A stretch of DNA of 43,124 bases from contig WION01000448.1 in the NCBI GenBank assembly GCA_015039365.1, forward strand, positions 1-43,124, written 5' to 3'. This document shows, one piece after another, positions 10,508-21,339 of this stretch; position 1 is the first letter of the stretch, and each line of letters opens with the position of its first letter. The position numbers and the translations under genes are program-made. The stretch comes from Amanita rubescens. Lineage: Eukaryota; Basidiomycota; Agaricomycetes; Agaricales; Amanitaceae. The notes below the pieces were generated by a model, which worked only from the letters and a program-made list of their open reading frames with translations, did not search any database and was not told where the DNA came from.

Positions 10508-12011
10508 TTAATATATGATATCGTCGTCATTATAGACTGTAGTAATTGCTTCGGCTTTACTTATAAGCCCTGCTTGATAATCAATCCATGTCTTGGGCAA
10601 GCGATTTGGGGTTGCAATCGCTAATCCCCTTTGTATATAATCTGGGTTAGAGGCACTGGGATCGCAGAGTGGTAGGCTAGTCCCATGAAAGTCGACTGGC
10701 ATAAAGGCGATAAGTGTATTCGTTGCGTTTGCAACACGTACACCATATGCAGCGAGATAGAATGCGCCACCATAGGAATCGTCGCAGGTCCGCGCAGTAG
10801 TCCAAGACAACGCCCATTTGTGCGGCTGGTATTCGTGGTGGATAGCACTTTAGCAGTGTACGTGTAAGTTGCGGATACGATCAACAAAAAATAAACCCAC
10901 CGCGCGTAGTTTTGGGATACGACACCTGCAGGTGGTGCGAGGCGTGCATCAGTAAACTCAAACTCCAAGTCGCCTGCGACAATTGTATATTTTCCATCGA
11001 GTTTTCCGGTGCGCGAGTTGCCATCCATAGGGTAGATGCCGGTCGTCTCCATGAAATTGTCGATGTCATCGATGACAGGGTCAGGCAACCAAAAACGGCA
11101 TAAATTCCAAAACAAGGCGAACGCTGCACTGACATTGGCGTTTATTTCGCGCGAAACTTCGGGATCTGCATTCTTTGGAAGATTGCGGACCCAATCGAAT
11201 GCAGGTGCACTGCGGGACCCTGCGGAAAAACCGACCTGGACCATGGTTCCAGGATCGTCGAGCTGCAAAAGCCAGCATATTAGTAACGAATAGTAAACTT
11301 AGTACTTGTAGAGCAACATACGCGCGTCGGCAATCTATAATCAACTGCTTCTTGGACAATGTAATCGGCCCAAGCAAGGGGGTCGGGCAGGCATGAAAAG
11401 TTCCGTACAACGACACATATGAGCGCGCGCGTAGCAGCATCGTAAATGAATACATCTTGCCCAGGCAGCACATTTATCGCTAGGCGAGTATAATCTATAA
11501 TATGCATTGGGTGTCTGCCAGTGCGCTTATCGTGCAGCCGTCCGCACTGCAATTCGTATTCCCAACAAGAGCGGATAAGTTGCGAGTCAGCGACCCAATG
11601 ACCTCGGGGAGGATATGGGTCATGCAGCCTGGGAATGTAGATATGTGCTGCGGATGCGAAACGGGCAGCCTGTCGCGCAGCGCGCTTCGTTGATTTCCAG
11701 TTCAGGCCAAGAATATACACAATGCGCTTGTGCATTTTCGCGCGCTGTGCTCGGCGTGATAATCGCTCTTCGTTGGCATGCTTGAGTGGCCCGATAAGAT
11801 GCTGGTACCGGTCGCGACTGCAAAAAGATACGAAGTCCGAGAAGAGATCCTTGCAAAGAGGAAGAGGTGTGGCAGAAGCACGAGAAAGCCGCTCTTTGAG
11901 CACATCATTGAAGGTTGCTATGTCTTCTGAAGATACGGCATAGGCCAGCAACATGCAAAAAGCAGCATCGTTCGAGAGAGCTGGCACGATAGCGGCAAAT
12001 AAATTTTCCAT
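10508..12011 (-). CDS. TET/JBP-like 2OG-Fe(II) dioxygenase, three exons
   Basis: Exons 12011-11322, 11262-10901 and 10847-10508 join in phase through introns of 59 and 53 nt with GTATGT..TTGCAG and GTGGGT..AAAG ends, giving a 463-residue protein with no stop. TET/JBP enzymes oxidise 5-methylcytosine or thymine in DNA using Fe(II) and 2-oxoglutarate. The C-terminal part fits a double-stranded beta-helix: H354-x-E356 as the first iron ligands (the usual motif is HxD), GGAFYLAAYG, H405 in VDFHGTS, and R424 in QRGLAIATP as the 2-oxoglutarate arginine. The N-terminal 230 residues are helical and unassigned. Related genes are expanded in Agaricomycetes and often lie beside transposons, as here. The spliced structure is well supported. 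The enzyme class is a motif-level inference, and HxE in place of HxD leaves activity uncertain. Confidence 0.6.
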
Positions 12012-12089
12012 GCCGTGCGTGACAGAAATAGACGTTTGTTTGTCACATTACTGTAGCGGAACATGGAACAAACAAGCGTGCACAGTTTG

Positions 12090-12465
12090 TGCTGGACCCC
12101 ATTACCTTGGCCAGCGCCGGGTGAGCGCCGGGGCAAACCAGTTACACCGTGCGGCAAGGATGGACGCGGACCCGTTCACAGGAAATCCCAGGCAGTTGTC
12201 ACTGGACCCCATTGCCTTGGCCATCGCCGGGTGAGCGCCAGGGCAAACCAGTTACTACGCTGTGCGGCGAGGAAGGACTTGAACCTGCCCAAAGAAATGC
12301 CAGGCAGTCTGCGCTGGACCCCATTGCCTTGGCCATCGCCGGGTGAGTGCAGGGGCAAACCAGTTGCGCTGTGCGGCAAAAAAGGACCTGTTCAAAGAAA
12401 AGTCGAGGCAGAGCGCCAGGGCAAACTAGCTGCGCTCTGGGCAAGAAAAAAAGCCGTGATCCCAC
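12090..12465. repeat. Tandem repeat, about 111-bp unit
   Basis: The unit starting CTGGACCCCATT recurs at 12092, 12202 and 12314 (spacing 110 and 112), each followed by CCTTGGCCA and a GGGTGAGyGCCrGGGCAAAC segment. A fourth partial copy starts near 12410. It lies directly 5' of the TET-like gene on its upstream side. Open frames through it are repeat artefacts. Confidence 0.85.
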
Positions 12466-12966
12466 GACGCTAGGGCATAAGATTACTCTTTTGGTAGTGT
12501 ATTCGTACCAGACAACAATAGAAGATGCATGGCAACAGATATGATTCGAGCCGCGATCTAAGCACAGTACATGGAGTGCCACTATGTAAGGGTACTACTA
12601 GTATCGCAGGAAGCATAAGATGTTAGTGGTAACCATGGTCCATGGCATCATATAGGAATGTAAAATAACGTAAGGACAGATGGGATAGCGATGTATAGGA
12701 ATGTAGAGTGTAGGGACAGACAGGATAGTAGCGGGAACATGTAGGGACGGTCGGGTTGTATTTGTAGGGCCAACGAGGATAGTGGGAGAATGAGTAGGGG
12801 TAATTGAGAACCGGGATGGCGAGATTATGTAGGCCCAACCGGAATTCGGGTAGCAAGAGGATGCAGTTGTTGGGGATAATCGGGGACTTGAAGTATGACG
12901 CGTGCCGCAGACATCGACACGGATATGTTGGAAAGATCGATATGCTGGAAAGATAATGGCGATGGG
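12466..12966. other. Spacer with degenerate GTAGGG-type repeats
   Basis: No gene is visible. From about 12650 to 12850 the plus strand has loosely repeated AATGTAG / GTAGGGACAG segments, apparently an older and more decayed minisatellite. Long open minus frames here reflect repeat composition. Confidence 0.4.
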
Positions 12967-13208
12967 TGGTATGTTGACAAGAGCGAACAGCGGTAGCGAT
13001 AATAGCGATGATCAACATCGATATGTTGGCAAGAGCGGGCAGTGGTAACGATAATGGCAAGAATGTCGATATGTTGACAAGAGGGGGCAGTGGTAACGAT
13101 AATGGCAAGAATGTCGATATGTTGACAAGAGGGGGCAGTGGTAACGATAATGGCAAGAATGTCGATATGTTGACAAGAGGGGGCAGTGGTAACGTTAATG
13201 GCAAGAAT
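12967..13208. repeat. 48-bp minisatellite, four near-identical copies
   Basis: Copies occupy 13017-13064, 13065-13112, 13113-13160 and 13161-13208, built on GATATGTTGACAAGAGG followed by GGCAGTGGTAACGATAATGG. A degenerate copy precedes them (about 12968-13013). The copies are adjacent with no spacers, so this is not a CRISPR. Because 48 is divisible by three, both strands show repetitive open frames. Confidence 0.9.
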
Positions 13209-13292
13209 ATGGGAGCACGGTCAAGACATGTAGAACCATGTACAGTTGGAGCAAAATTTGCGATCTGGGCCAAGATATCTGCAAGAAAAAGA

Positions 13293-15920
13293 TCATGCAC
13301 ACGGGGCTAGGCGCTCAGAAAGGTCATCCAGCAGCGGCCTATCCAGATCCCCGATAACGATGACGAAGAGTACATTATGCGAGGCTACAGGCGAGCCATA
13401 GTTTGCTGTGCTTATAGTGAAGGTGTACTCGCCGACAGCATAGCCCACGGTAACAAGAGAATCAGGAGGTGGGTCGGAAGCGCCACCCTTGTATAAAGGC
13501 AGCTGCGCGAGTTGCGCGATGTTAGCAGCAGTAAATGTCCAGTCGCTCTTCCCGCGCGCATCGTATATAGGTACTTGTAAACCAATCAGCTGCTAATTCG
13601 CCTGGTGTAGTAAGATGTGCATGACGTACCGGCCTCGTTGAACCCGCGAGAACCCGGATAAGTCGACGTAGCTTGCTGCCGCAACTTCAGCGCAGGGCGG
13701 CCACGGCGGGTCGGTGTCGCAGGGGTTGCTGCATAAGAAATATTAGAACAAGCAACAAGTACATTGAGATAAAAAGTGGCGAACATGTTGCCGCAGTGCT
13801 CCCGCCAGGCCCATCCCTCCTTGTCGAAAACGACACAACACCATTGTAAAGGGGACCAAGATAAGTCGCATGGTTGAGTACATTGCCGATAAAGGAAGCA
13901 GCACGCTGGTGTTCTGTATGCAATGGGTATATGCTGATACGGCGAGCCAAGTACGAAGTGCTGCTCCCAAAATAGCCTGGCGTGATAAGCTGACATTCGG
14001 TAACGACACCCGTCGTTAACAAGACAGCATTTTGGCATCGGTTGGCCGGCGCGCCTGTATTTGCGAGCACTATCCTACCGTTCTCGCGCGCGACAAGATC
14101 AGTGGATGCCCGCGCAGGATTGATATATGGCCCAGAGGATTGGAAGCGCACAGCATTCCGGAATCGTCTTTATAATACAATATTCAGTTATTTTAGAGAC
14201 CAGTTTGTAAATCGATTACCTGCGGCACAAAGGATCGTCCTCTGTTTTTAAAGCAGCCCAAACTGGCGTGTACATCTCAAGCTGGTGGTTATTCCCTGAC
14301 TGGTTCGTAGAATGCATCTCTGCATAACTATTATATATGACAATCAGTAGGCAATAGATAGGGAGAAATAAGCACATACACGAGGGGAGGAGCAGTAACA
14401 TAATCCAACCTTAACTTCATGTCTTGGAAGATCAAAGGCATTAAATCTGTATCTACCGGCTCAAAGTCATCCTCTTGATCGTCGTAATCCGAGTCAGCAG
14501 GAACGCGGAATTCGGCAGGGTACAGGATCCTGGTGTGTATCTCAGCAGAATGCCAAGAGTTAAGAAGGGAACTCACTGGCTGCGGCTGCGGCTCGCATTC
14601 GCTGCGCATTTCGCAGGCATAGATGGAGATGGGGAAGCATCCCCTGGAATACTAATGCACATTCAATGCAGTTCAACTTGCGAAAGAAGGTATATAACCC
14701 ACAGCTTGGGACGACGCGCAGATGCCATGGGCGTAAAAGGCGGTTCATCTTCAGACTCCCTGGCGCAAACACAAATTAGTGGGTAATAAAACTGGTAACG
14801 AAGCTGCTTACCGTTTTACCACTTTCGCCGGGCTCGGGAGTTGGTCAACAATATCAGAGACGTCGCCAGAATCGCTATCTTTTGCGGCATGAACAGGCGT
14901 AAGGGCTCGCCCTTTCCCTTTCCCATGCAAAACTGGTCGCCGGCGCTCAATGGTAGTCGCATAACTGTCGCTTTCGGCGCTGCCATCGGCATCCCCATCG
15001 TTTGTTGTATCTCTGTTAAAATGGTATTACAACCAGTGGTTTACTAAAGCTGAGGAAAAGACATACGGTGTGGCATCGTCAGTGTTCGGCAAACTAGTAG
15101 TCCTGCCTTTTTTTTCTCCTTTGGCAGCTTTGTGCACCGTGGTGCTAGCTTTTTCCGATCTGCAAGGCAGAAAGTCAGAACATCAAGGCAAAACGAGCAA
15201 GCACTACATACTTTGCTCCAGGCACAAGCTGCTTCCTAGTCGCCATAGACGAGCTACCCTTCGAAGAGCCAGAGAGCCCTTTGGTTCTGCAAAAACTTGT
15301 ACAGAGGAAAAGCGCAGGATAAGGAAGATACGCACGCAGGGGACATATATGCAGACTTGGTTGAAGGCCTGCGCCTAGGAGAAGCAGAGGTAAATAAAAG
15401 GATACCCGACCCAGATCAAAAAGCGCGACATACGATCGTTTTGGTGGTGGACTCGGAGATCCACCTTGGTCACCGTCATCACTTTCAAGAACGATGAGGG
15501 AAGCAGCCCGGGGACTTGGCTGCGGTGTAGCGACGCGCGGCTTTTTTATTTGATGGGAAAGCGGCACGTCGGGACTGCAGAAAGTTGTGTTAGAAGTGGG
15601 CACGAAATGGGCAGCTAAATTAGACGAACGAGGAATCACCATCTTGTACGATGGTGGTGCTCGACTTTCGTGTCTTGCGCTTAGCCGGTGTTGCTTTCGT
15701 AGGAGAACGACTGCAAGCGAATAGCAGTAAGTATATGACACCAAAAACGAGAAAGAGATGAAACGAACCTAGCAGCAGGATCGAGAGCCGATGGTTGCTC
15801 AGCATCTGAAAATCTACTATACGATCAGCTCAAGACTAGAAAAAAAAATCGGCCCACTTACTCGACGAAATCAGGCGATATAACTTTTTTTGGGGCGCGT
15901 TTTGTTACTCGGGGTGGCAT
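13293..15920 (-). pseudogene. Multi-exon disordered protein with AT-hook, frame-damaged
   Basis: At least eleven exons can be followed from ATG at 15918-15920 to TGA at 13293-13295. Supported exons include 15920-15862, 15813-15769, from 15710, 15159-15067, 15012-14812, 14759-14701, 14651-14577, 14529-14410, 14319-14220, 14167-13785, 13728-13630 and 13573-13293. The N-terminus is basic and disordered (MPPRVTKRAPKK) with acidic SDDGD and SDSGD stretches. The best conserved-looking block is in exon 14167-13785 (SSGPYINPARAS...NTGAPANRCQ...TECQLITPGYFG). An AT-hook core RRGRP follows in 13728-13630, so chromatin binding is plausible. Exon 14319-14220 needs a one-base deletion within GAATAACCACC to stay in frame, and the exon from 15710 runs into TAA near 15619. 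I recall similar unnamed Agaricomycete proteins but cannot name a function. Confidence 0.55.
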
Positions 15921-16138
15921 ACTGTGCACTAGGCTCCGGAAAATATGGCAGGGCGAGTATGAGACGCGAAGGAACAAACTGTCCAGGATGAATGAAGTTA
16001 TAAGAGCGCTCCGGAGCCATTCCACACCCCAAACTGCGATTGGTGGTACCGAGCGACATGGCAACTGGATCACAGTATGACTATGACTATATCCAGCAGA
16101 GAAGACTCGTGTTAACGGGTGGTGCCTGAGAAAATAAT
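15921..16138. promoter_or_regulatory. Shared divergent promoter region
   Basis: A 218-bp interval separates the start codons of the minus-strand AT-hook gene (15920) and the plus-strand gene (16139). Head-to-head spacing this short suggests a shared promoter. No TATA box or defined operator is obvious, so this is inferred from arrangement alone. Confidence 0.4.
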
Positions 16139-18479
16139 ATGACTCACGACAGGTACCCTAGAAATTTACGACATGGTACGTGGCAGCAAATGCGCTCCCA
16201 CGTCTTCTCAGATCTAGAGTTACGTCTACGCTCAAATCGTCCTTACACCTATCCTCAGTGGCATGCAAGGAACATGGTAACAATCATTGCACTGTTCTTG
16301 TCTACAACAACTTTCGTTCCGATTGGCAGCAAGAAGAACTCGAAGCGGTTGTTCACACTATGTGAACATATGATATGCCCTCTTAACGCATGACAGCAAG
16401 TGAGCCCACATCTTCCCCGAGCCACAGTCGCGTCTACAATCGATCGTCCCCTTTGATAGCATTGATTCTCGAGCAAAGAAGGAGATCAGCACAGTATATG
16501 CAAAGCATGACAGCGAACGCACCCGCATATCATTCTCAGAGCTGCAGCGGAAATAATCATTCAACCCCACTTTTAATCAATACGAAGGCGAGCGCTCATC
16601 ATAGAACCTCAGCGCCTTGATAGCCACGCACTCCGGCATCTAACTACAAAACGTCACGACAAGAACACATCGCCCTGATAATAGGCGCGTGCTAATGCTT
16701 CTGACTACAAATTGGCATCACAAGACCTACTGCTTCTGGAAATAGAACGAGAGGCCAAGCCTACACCCGAAGAAGTGGCAGGGAAGTTGCTGTTATCGAA
16801 ATATACCACATGGAGCAATGATAACAAACTGGCGAGTCGTGCACCCCTTACTATCTATCTAGTTAGGCAAACGATGCTACGAAGAATTCGGGTCGGCGCA
16901 TAACCATCGAGACGTGCGATGGGTGCACGGAGAAGATGCCGACTACAATAGCAGTAATAGACCGGGGAGAAGGCAGGCACTTTCGTTATAGATTGCGCCT
17001 TTGAAGACGAGCACCTGCAACACCCAGGGCTACGCGAACATGCAGAACAGTAACTTTGACACAAAAGCAGCAAGTCCGTGCATTTCCTACAGTCTGCGGC
17101 ATAAAAACTAATGTAGTGCTACAGGCGAGCGGCTTGAGCAGCTTGCCATCGAAAGAGCCGCATTCCGCCGCGCAGGCGTGCAACTAGCCGAGCTAACCAG
17201 GGTATGTTATGCATCCTGGCATCATCGTGTATATGTGGATTAACTCGATACTTCGTTAGCTTAAGGATTGGGCATCATCGTATAAAGTTTACCAATCCAA
17301 TACGGATAGCAAAACATGGCATATCGTACACAAGAAGGATAACATTGAAATGGTAGATCCTAAAGAGCTGGAAGAGCTTGTCGTCAGTATCCAGGGCATA
17401 ATTTGGAAGCAAGACTTACCCCCTTTCACGCAGGAAATCAGGTAAAATCAGTGAACATTAGAATAAAACCAAAACTGATAGGATTACATAGGCGACCAAC
17501 GCAAAATCGCAAGCGCTTCTTGCGTCAAAGTGTTACACTCACCGGCTGTGGCACGGACACATTCGAGCGAGGTCTCGAGACGATAATGGATGTCCAGGCC
17601 TTATTCGATCGGCACATAGCAGCAAATAAGATAGACGAATGCACGTTTATCGACAAATTCGACAATTATCTCGGCATACATTTAACTAATCGCTACTTTA
17701 CACCAAGGTGGGAATCGCCAGCAGAAGAAGCAGTGCCTTTTGCGCCGGGTGTCGATCCATCTGGCATTCTAGCTGCACTTGCTGGACATGAATTTTTTCA
17801 TGGGGAGCAGAACGTCGTAAAATACCATAATAGAAACGTAGTGCAAGGAGGCGCGGTAAAGTAGGTTCGCACAACGACTATCCTGGATACCGAAGCTGAT
17901 TGTCATGTTTGTGGCAGATACGAATCTATCTCGCCAGTTAGATTCCGTGTTGGCGACATCGTTGAAGCGAAGGCAACCCTGACGCTCGTTCCTATTCGGG
18001 AAGGCCGCTTCAAGCTGTCAGCAGTTCTGCGAAGTCTTACTCTTCTAGATCCATCATTTGCGCAGGTAAGAACACATGCACAGCAGTAGTAACATGGATA
18101 AATGAAAAAACAACAGACATCGGCACAAGCGTCGAACATGCGGATCAAGAAACTCATGCAAGCGCCGACCAGTCCGACGCTCAAGAGAACGATTACCTAC
18201 GTGGAGGAAGAAGAGATACCGACAGCGCCCAAGAAGAGGGCGACATCTTCCGGACTGGAAGGTAACGACTTAAACCCAGGTATGGACGAGCTTGTACACG
18301 TATTGCATAAAAGACAACATCCGATACAGGAAGTAGCAGCTCAACCACAACGGGCGCGGCGCCAGCATCACACACACAAGGAACTCAAGTGGCAGAAAAG
18401 GAGAAAGGGAAGAATGCGGATAGTGTTCAAGAAGAGAAAGAGAACGATGAACCGATGGCCATCGATGATTGATAAATAG
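16139..18479 (+). pseudogene. Broken multi-exon gene of an unnamed Agaricomycete family
   Basis: From ATG at 16139 a 14-nt exon splices (intron 16153-16211) to an exon reading CKEHGNNHCTVLVYN and EELEAVVHT. A short intron (16362-16400) leads to LILEQRRRSAQYMQSM. Later coding traces are ASQDLLLLEIEREAKPTPEE (about 16712-16830), VDPKELEELVVSIQG (about 17350-17400) and, after an intron, an exon with CTFIDKFDNYLGI and GHEFFHGEQN. That exon meets an in-frame TAG at 17862-17864, then continues CHVCGRYESISPVRFRVGDIVEA. A final intron leads to a basic lysine/arginine-rich tail ending at 18479. Stops between 16620 and 16710 also need explaining. The RVGDIVEA...VLRSLTLLD block matches a recurrent unnamed Agaricomycete protein as I remember it. 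Role unknown; the divergent neighbour may be its partner. Confidence 0.5.
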
Positions 18480-18636
18480 ATAATAGGTTACACAGAAAAG
18501 CAGCTAGTTATAGATGAAATTAGCACTTCTTGATCCATCAACCAAAGTGTGCAGTAGGACATTGTCGCTTGCTATAGCTAGTCATAACATCTTGATGAAA
18601 CAATCAAAGCGCGCGCTGTAGGAAAGCGAGGAGACG

Positions 18637-19146
18637 ATGGTGCGCACTGTGGTGGGATTTGTTTGTTTGTTCAAGCTTGGCAAGTCGCGGCTCGGCAATT
18701 GCCGTTGTCTTAGAATCGCGTTACAGAATCCCTGCCAGTCTGGGGTTATAAAACCGAGCCTCATATTCATTCGGCCTCGGAATACATATCACTACTCCAA
18801 CCACAGAGCAACAGACCAATTGTGTCGGGAGTGGTGCAATCCTGCCCCTATGAATGGTTCTGCTCCAAACCTGGTTATTGCAGGAAGAACAGCTGAGGGA
18901 GAGCTTTATTACAAGCGTGCCTTCAATACACAGGCATGTGAACAATTGAATGCCTGGCTAGGTGGTTATGAGCAAATACTGAAAAGGATGACTAGTGGCA
19001 ATTTTAACTGGTTCCTGCATACTATGCTTTTCTACCACACAAGACATGTCATCAACAATCAATTGAAGCAAGAAAAAAGTGGGCCACAGGTGGATGGTGA
19101 TGATGATGGTGGTGTTGGTATTGATGTAGATGATAGTTTTGAATAG
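18637..19146 (+). pseudogene. C-terminal fragment of a large transposase-like protein
   Basis: A 169-codon frame whose first ~45 codons look unrelated. From about 18770 it reads HYSNHRATDQLCREWCNPAP, then CEQLNAWLGGYEQILKRMT and NFNWFLHTMLFYHT, ending in an aspartate/glycine tail. The pattern is like C-termini of large basidiomycete transposase-type proteins (I considered the KDZ group), where an acidic residue in an EQxN context lies near the end of the catalytic fold. No upstream part is present, so this is a fragment. The assignment is weak. Confidence 0.35.
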
Positions 19147-19214
19147 TTTTGTAGTTATTGAGATTTGTTATGTAACATTATGTACTATAACAGACTTCTG
19201 TTGCCATTGTTGCA

Positions 19215-19556
19215 GTAATGAAAAGTGAGCAGGGAGTGAGCAGGGAGTGAGCAGGACCCCACAGGGACTCCTGTCCAGTCCTTGCAATTTTTACTTATGT
19301 ACTACTTTTTTGCTTGAACCAGGAGTGAGCAGGACTCCACAGGGACTCCTGGTCCACTCCTTGTGGGTTGACTCCTGGCATTTTTCGCTTTTTTGCAGCC
19401 AATGAGGAGTGAACAGGGAGTGAACAAGGAGTCCACAAGGAGTCCTTATCCACTCCTGGCATTTTATGTCAATTTATCAGGAATCTACAGGGAGTCCTGA
19501 GGAGTCCTGAGGAGTCCGGGAGTCCACAAGGAGTCTACAAGGACACGTGGGGGAGG
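19215..19556. repeat. Degenerate minisatellite rich in GGAGT/ACTCC
   Basis: Variants of GGAGTGAGCAGG, ACTCCACAGGGACTCC and GGAGTCCACAAGG repeat irregularly. Because GGAGT and ACTCC are complementary, the block can fold into many small stems. It abuts the truncated 3' side of the gag frame, as if at a recombination breakpoint. Confidence 0.65.
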
Positions 19557-20776
19557 GTAAAGTGTTGACATTTTGGTGCGTCCATCGTCCATCCCCTTAC
19601 TTCCCTCCTCTCTCTCTTTGGTTCCTTACAATCTCTCGATATATGTCCGAACCGATTGCAGTTATAACATTTAACCGGTCCCCTTCTGCGGTCTATTTGC
19701 ATGGCGTTCGGATCTGATCCCGATCCGGAAGGGGTTGCGGTTGAAACTGTCGCTCCTGTGGCGTTCGCAGTCGGTTTTGTCTCCTGTGGCGTTGACGTGG
19801 GATTTTGGAAGAACCTCGGTCTAAATATAGGTCGGGTCATCGTTCCGTATAATTTCTGTCCGTCCCTCCATGCTTTGTCTAGCGCCGTTGCTCGGTCGTA
19901 CCATAACTGTAAGTCCCCCGCCGTTGCTCCGTCACCAGGTGCTCCGTTCTCTACTATCTTCATTCCCAGTGGTGGGTTCAACCCTCCTTTGAACTGAGCG
20001 ATCAACGCGATTTCGTTGAAATTCGTCAGTTGTGCCCAGCTCTTGAAGTCGATGATATAGTCTTCCACCGGTCTCTTTCCTTGTTTCAACTCTCTCAGGT
20101 GTCTAATCGCTTCATCTCTCGTTTCCGTTGTCATGAAGAACGCCAGCGCTTTGGCTTCGAAGTCGTTCCAGTCATCGAACGGCGGTTGGTGGGTGAACGG
20201 TGCGATTCCTAGTTCCGCAGGTCTTGGGGCCACCACCATTTCTCCCGCTGGCGATACTACTCCCACTACTTCATCTCTCGGTGCTACTCCCGTTCTTAGC
20301 TGCGTCCATGTGTAATCTTTTGCTCTCGGCGTGTTTGTTATTTCGTCTATGAATTCCATAAATTCTTGGAGTTTAACTCCGGCCCAATTCTCCGCCCTAT
20401 TCGCCGTTCCTCCCTTTATCCGTTGGAGAGCGATAGCGATCATTTGGGTGCCGTTAAGTACCTCGGTCAACGCGAAGTACGTCCTCATCAATCTCAGCCA
20501 ATGCGCTATTTTTTCAGGCTTGCCTTCATACGCCTCCGGTGGATCGATTTTCATTTGTGGCCTGGGAGGTCTGGGCGGTTCTCTAAACGCTTCCCTTATT
20601 TCCCCTATCGCTCGGGCCACTCCATGTCCGGCGTTTCGTTGGTCTACTGGGGCCGCTGCCATCCAGAGCGCTCGTACTGCGGCCGGTGCTAACGACCCTA
20701 TTAACGCAGCTAACAATCCTACACAAGCTCCTATCAATGCCTCCGTCGGTGTATACGGCATTCTTCTTATCTTCAC
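19535..20776 (-). CDS. Gag of a Ty3/Gypsy-type element lacking pol
   Basis: A 413-codon minus frame. Residues ~1-60 are hydrophobic/alanine-rich, followed by a PPRPPRPQMKIDPPEAYEGKP linker and a capsid-like helical region (FDDWNDFEAKALAFF, then LKQGKRPVEDYIIDFK, a typical retrotransposon Gag block). A CCHC knuckle, CYNCNRFGHISRDC, sits at about residues 370-383. Gag packages the element RNA into virus-like particles. No protease, reverse transcriptase or integrase follows; the sequence runs directly into the GGAGT minisatellite. No LTR pair was found for it. This is therefore a 5' remnant even though the gag frame is intact. Confidence 0.75.
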   Translation of the reverse strand: MKIRRMPYTPTEALIGACVGLLAALIGSLAPAAVRALWMAAAPVDQRNAGHGVARAIGEIREAFREPPRPPRPQMKIDPPEAYEGKPEKIAHWLRLMRTYFALTEVLNGTQMIAIALQRIKGGTANRAENWAGVKLQEFMEFIDEITNTPRAKDYTWTQLRTGVAPRDEVVGVVSPAGEMVVAPRPAELGIAPFTHQPPFDDWNDFEAKALAFFMTTETRDEAIRHLRELKQGKRPVEDYIIDFKSWAQLTNFNEIALIAQFKGGLNPPLGMKIVENGAPGDGATAGDLQLWYDRATALDKAWRDGQKLYGTMTRPIFRPRFFQNPTSTPQETKPTANATGATVSTATPSGSGSDPNAMQIDRRRGPVKCYNCNRFGHISRDCKEPKRERREVRGWTMDAPKCQHFTLPHVSL

Positions 20777-21339
20777 AGGGACGAAGGGAGTTCTGGATAC
20801 TGTTCATTTGGTTCTAGTTTGTTTTCTCCTATGGATCGAATAGGTACGCCCAAACTCGAACGAATCGTAGTTTTACAAAGTCTGCAACTCTAAGTTTAGA
20901 GCAGTCCTTGTTCTATCTCGTTAACCCTCGAGTCCAGGTTTATCAAGCGGTAGTGGATACGCGCGATGTGCAGCGTGAGGAGGTAAGTGTATCTGAAGTG
21001 GGCTACTAGTGCTATCAAGCACAGTGACCGTCGAATAATTTGTACGTCCGTTGTGGGCAACGACGGACGGACGAGTGTGGTAGTAAGAGCCTTACGATTA
21101 TGTTAGGAGGTGATCCCTGACACAATCACTAAGACACTCGAGACTCAAACGCGAATGAGAGAATGAGACTAGATTGAGTCTATGGACGACAGAAACAATC
21201 GTAAGGCTAAGGAATACATAGGTAGACTTCCGTATATATACTCTGACTCGTTACTCCCACGCTGTCGTTCCGCGGAATCCTTATGTAAGCGTGGGAACTT
21301 CTTGTAAATAAAAAGAAAAGAAAAGGAAAAGAAAAGATA

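Noticed and set aside
13017..13208. Possible CRISPR-like array
   Set aside because: The four 48-bp copies are directly adjacent with no unique spacers, and the context is eukaryotic.
12623..13300. A 225-codon minus frame across the minisatellite
   Set aside because: Its repeated PLPPLVNISTF peptide is simply the 48-bp repeat read on the other strand. The unit length is a multiple of three, so open frames are expected.
18637..19146. Firm assignment as a KDZ transposase
   Set aside because: Only a C-terminal fragment is present, without the first catalytic residues or the cysteine clusters usual for that group.
20331..20843. Plus-strand 170-codon frame opposite gag
   Set aside because: It is antisense to the gag frame with CCHC knuckle. 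Hydrophobic shadow frames opposite GC-rich coding sequence are common.
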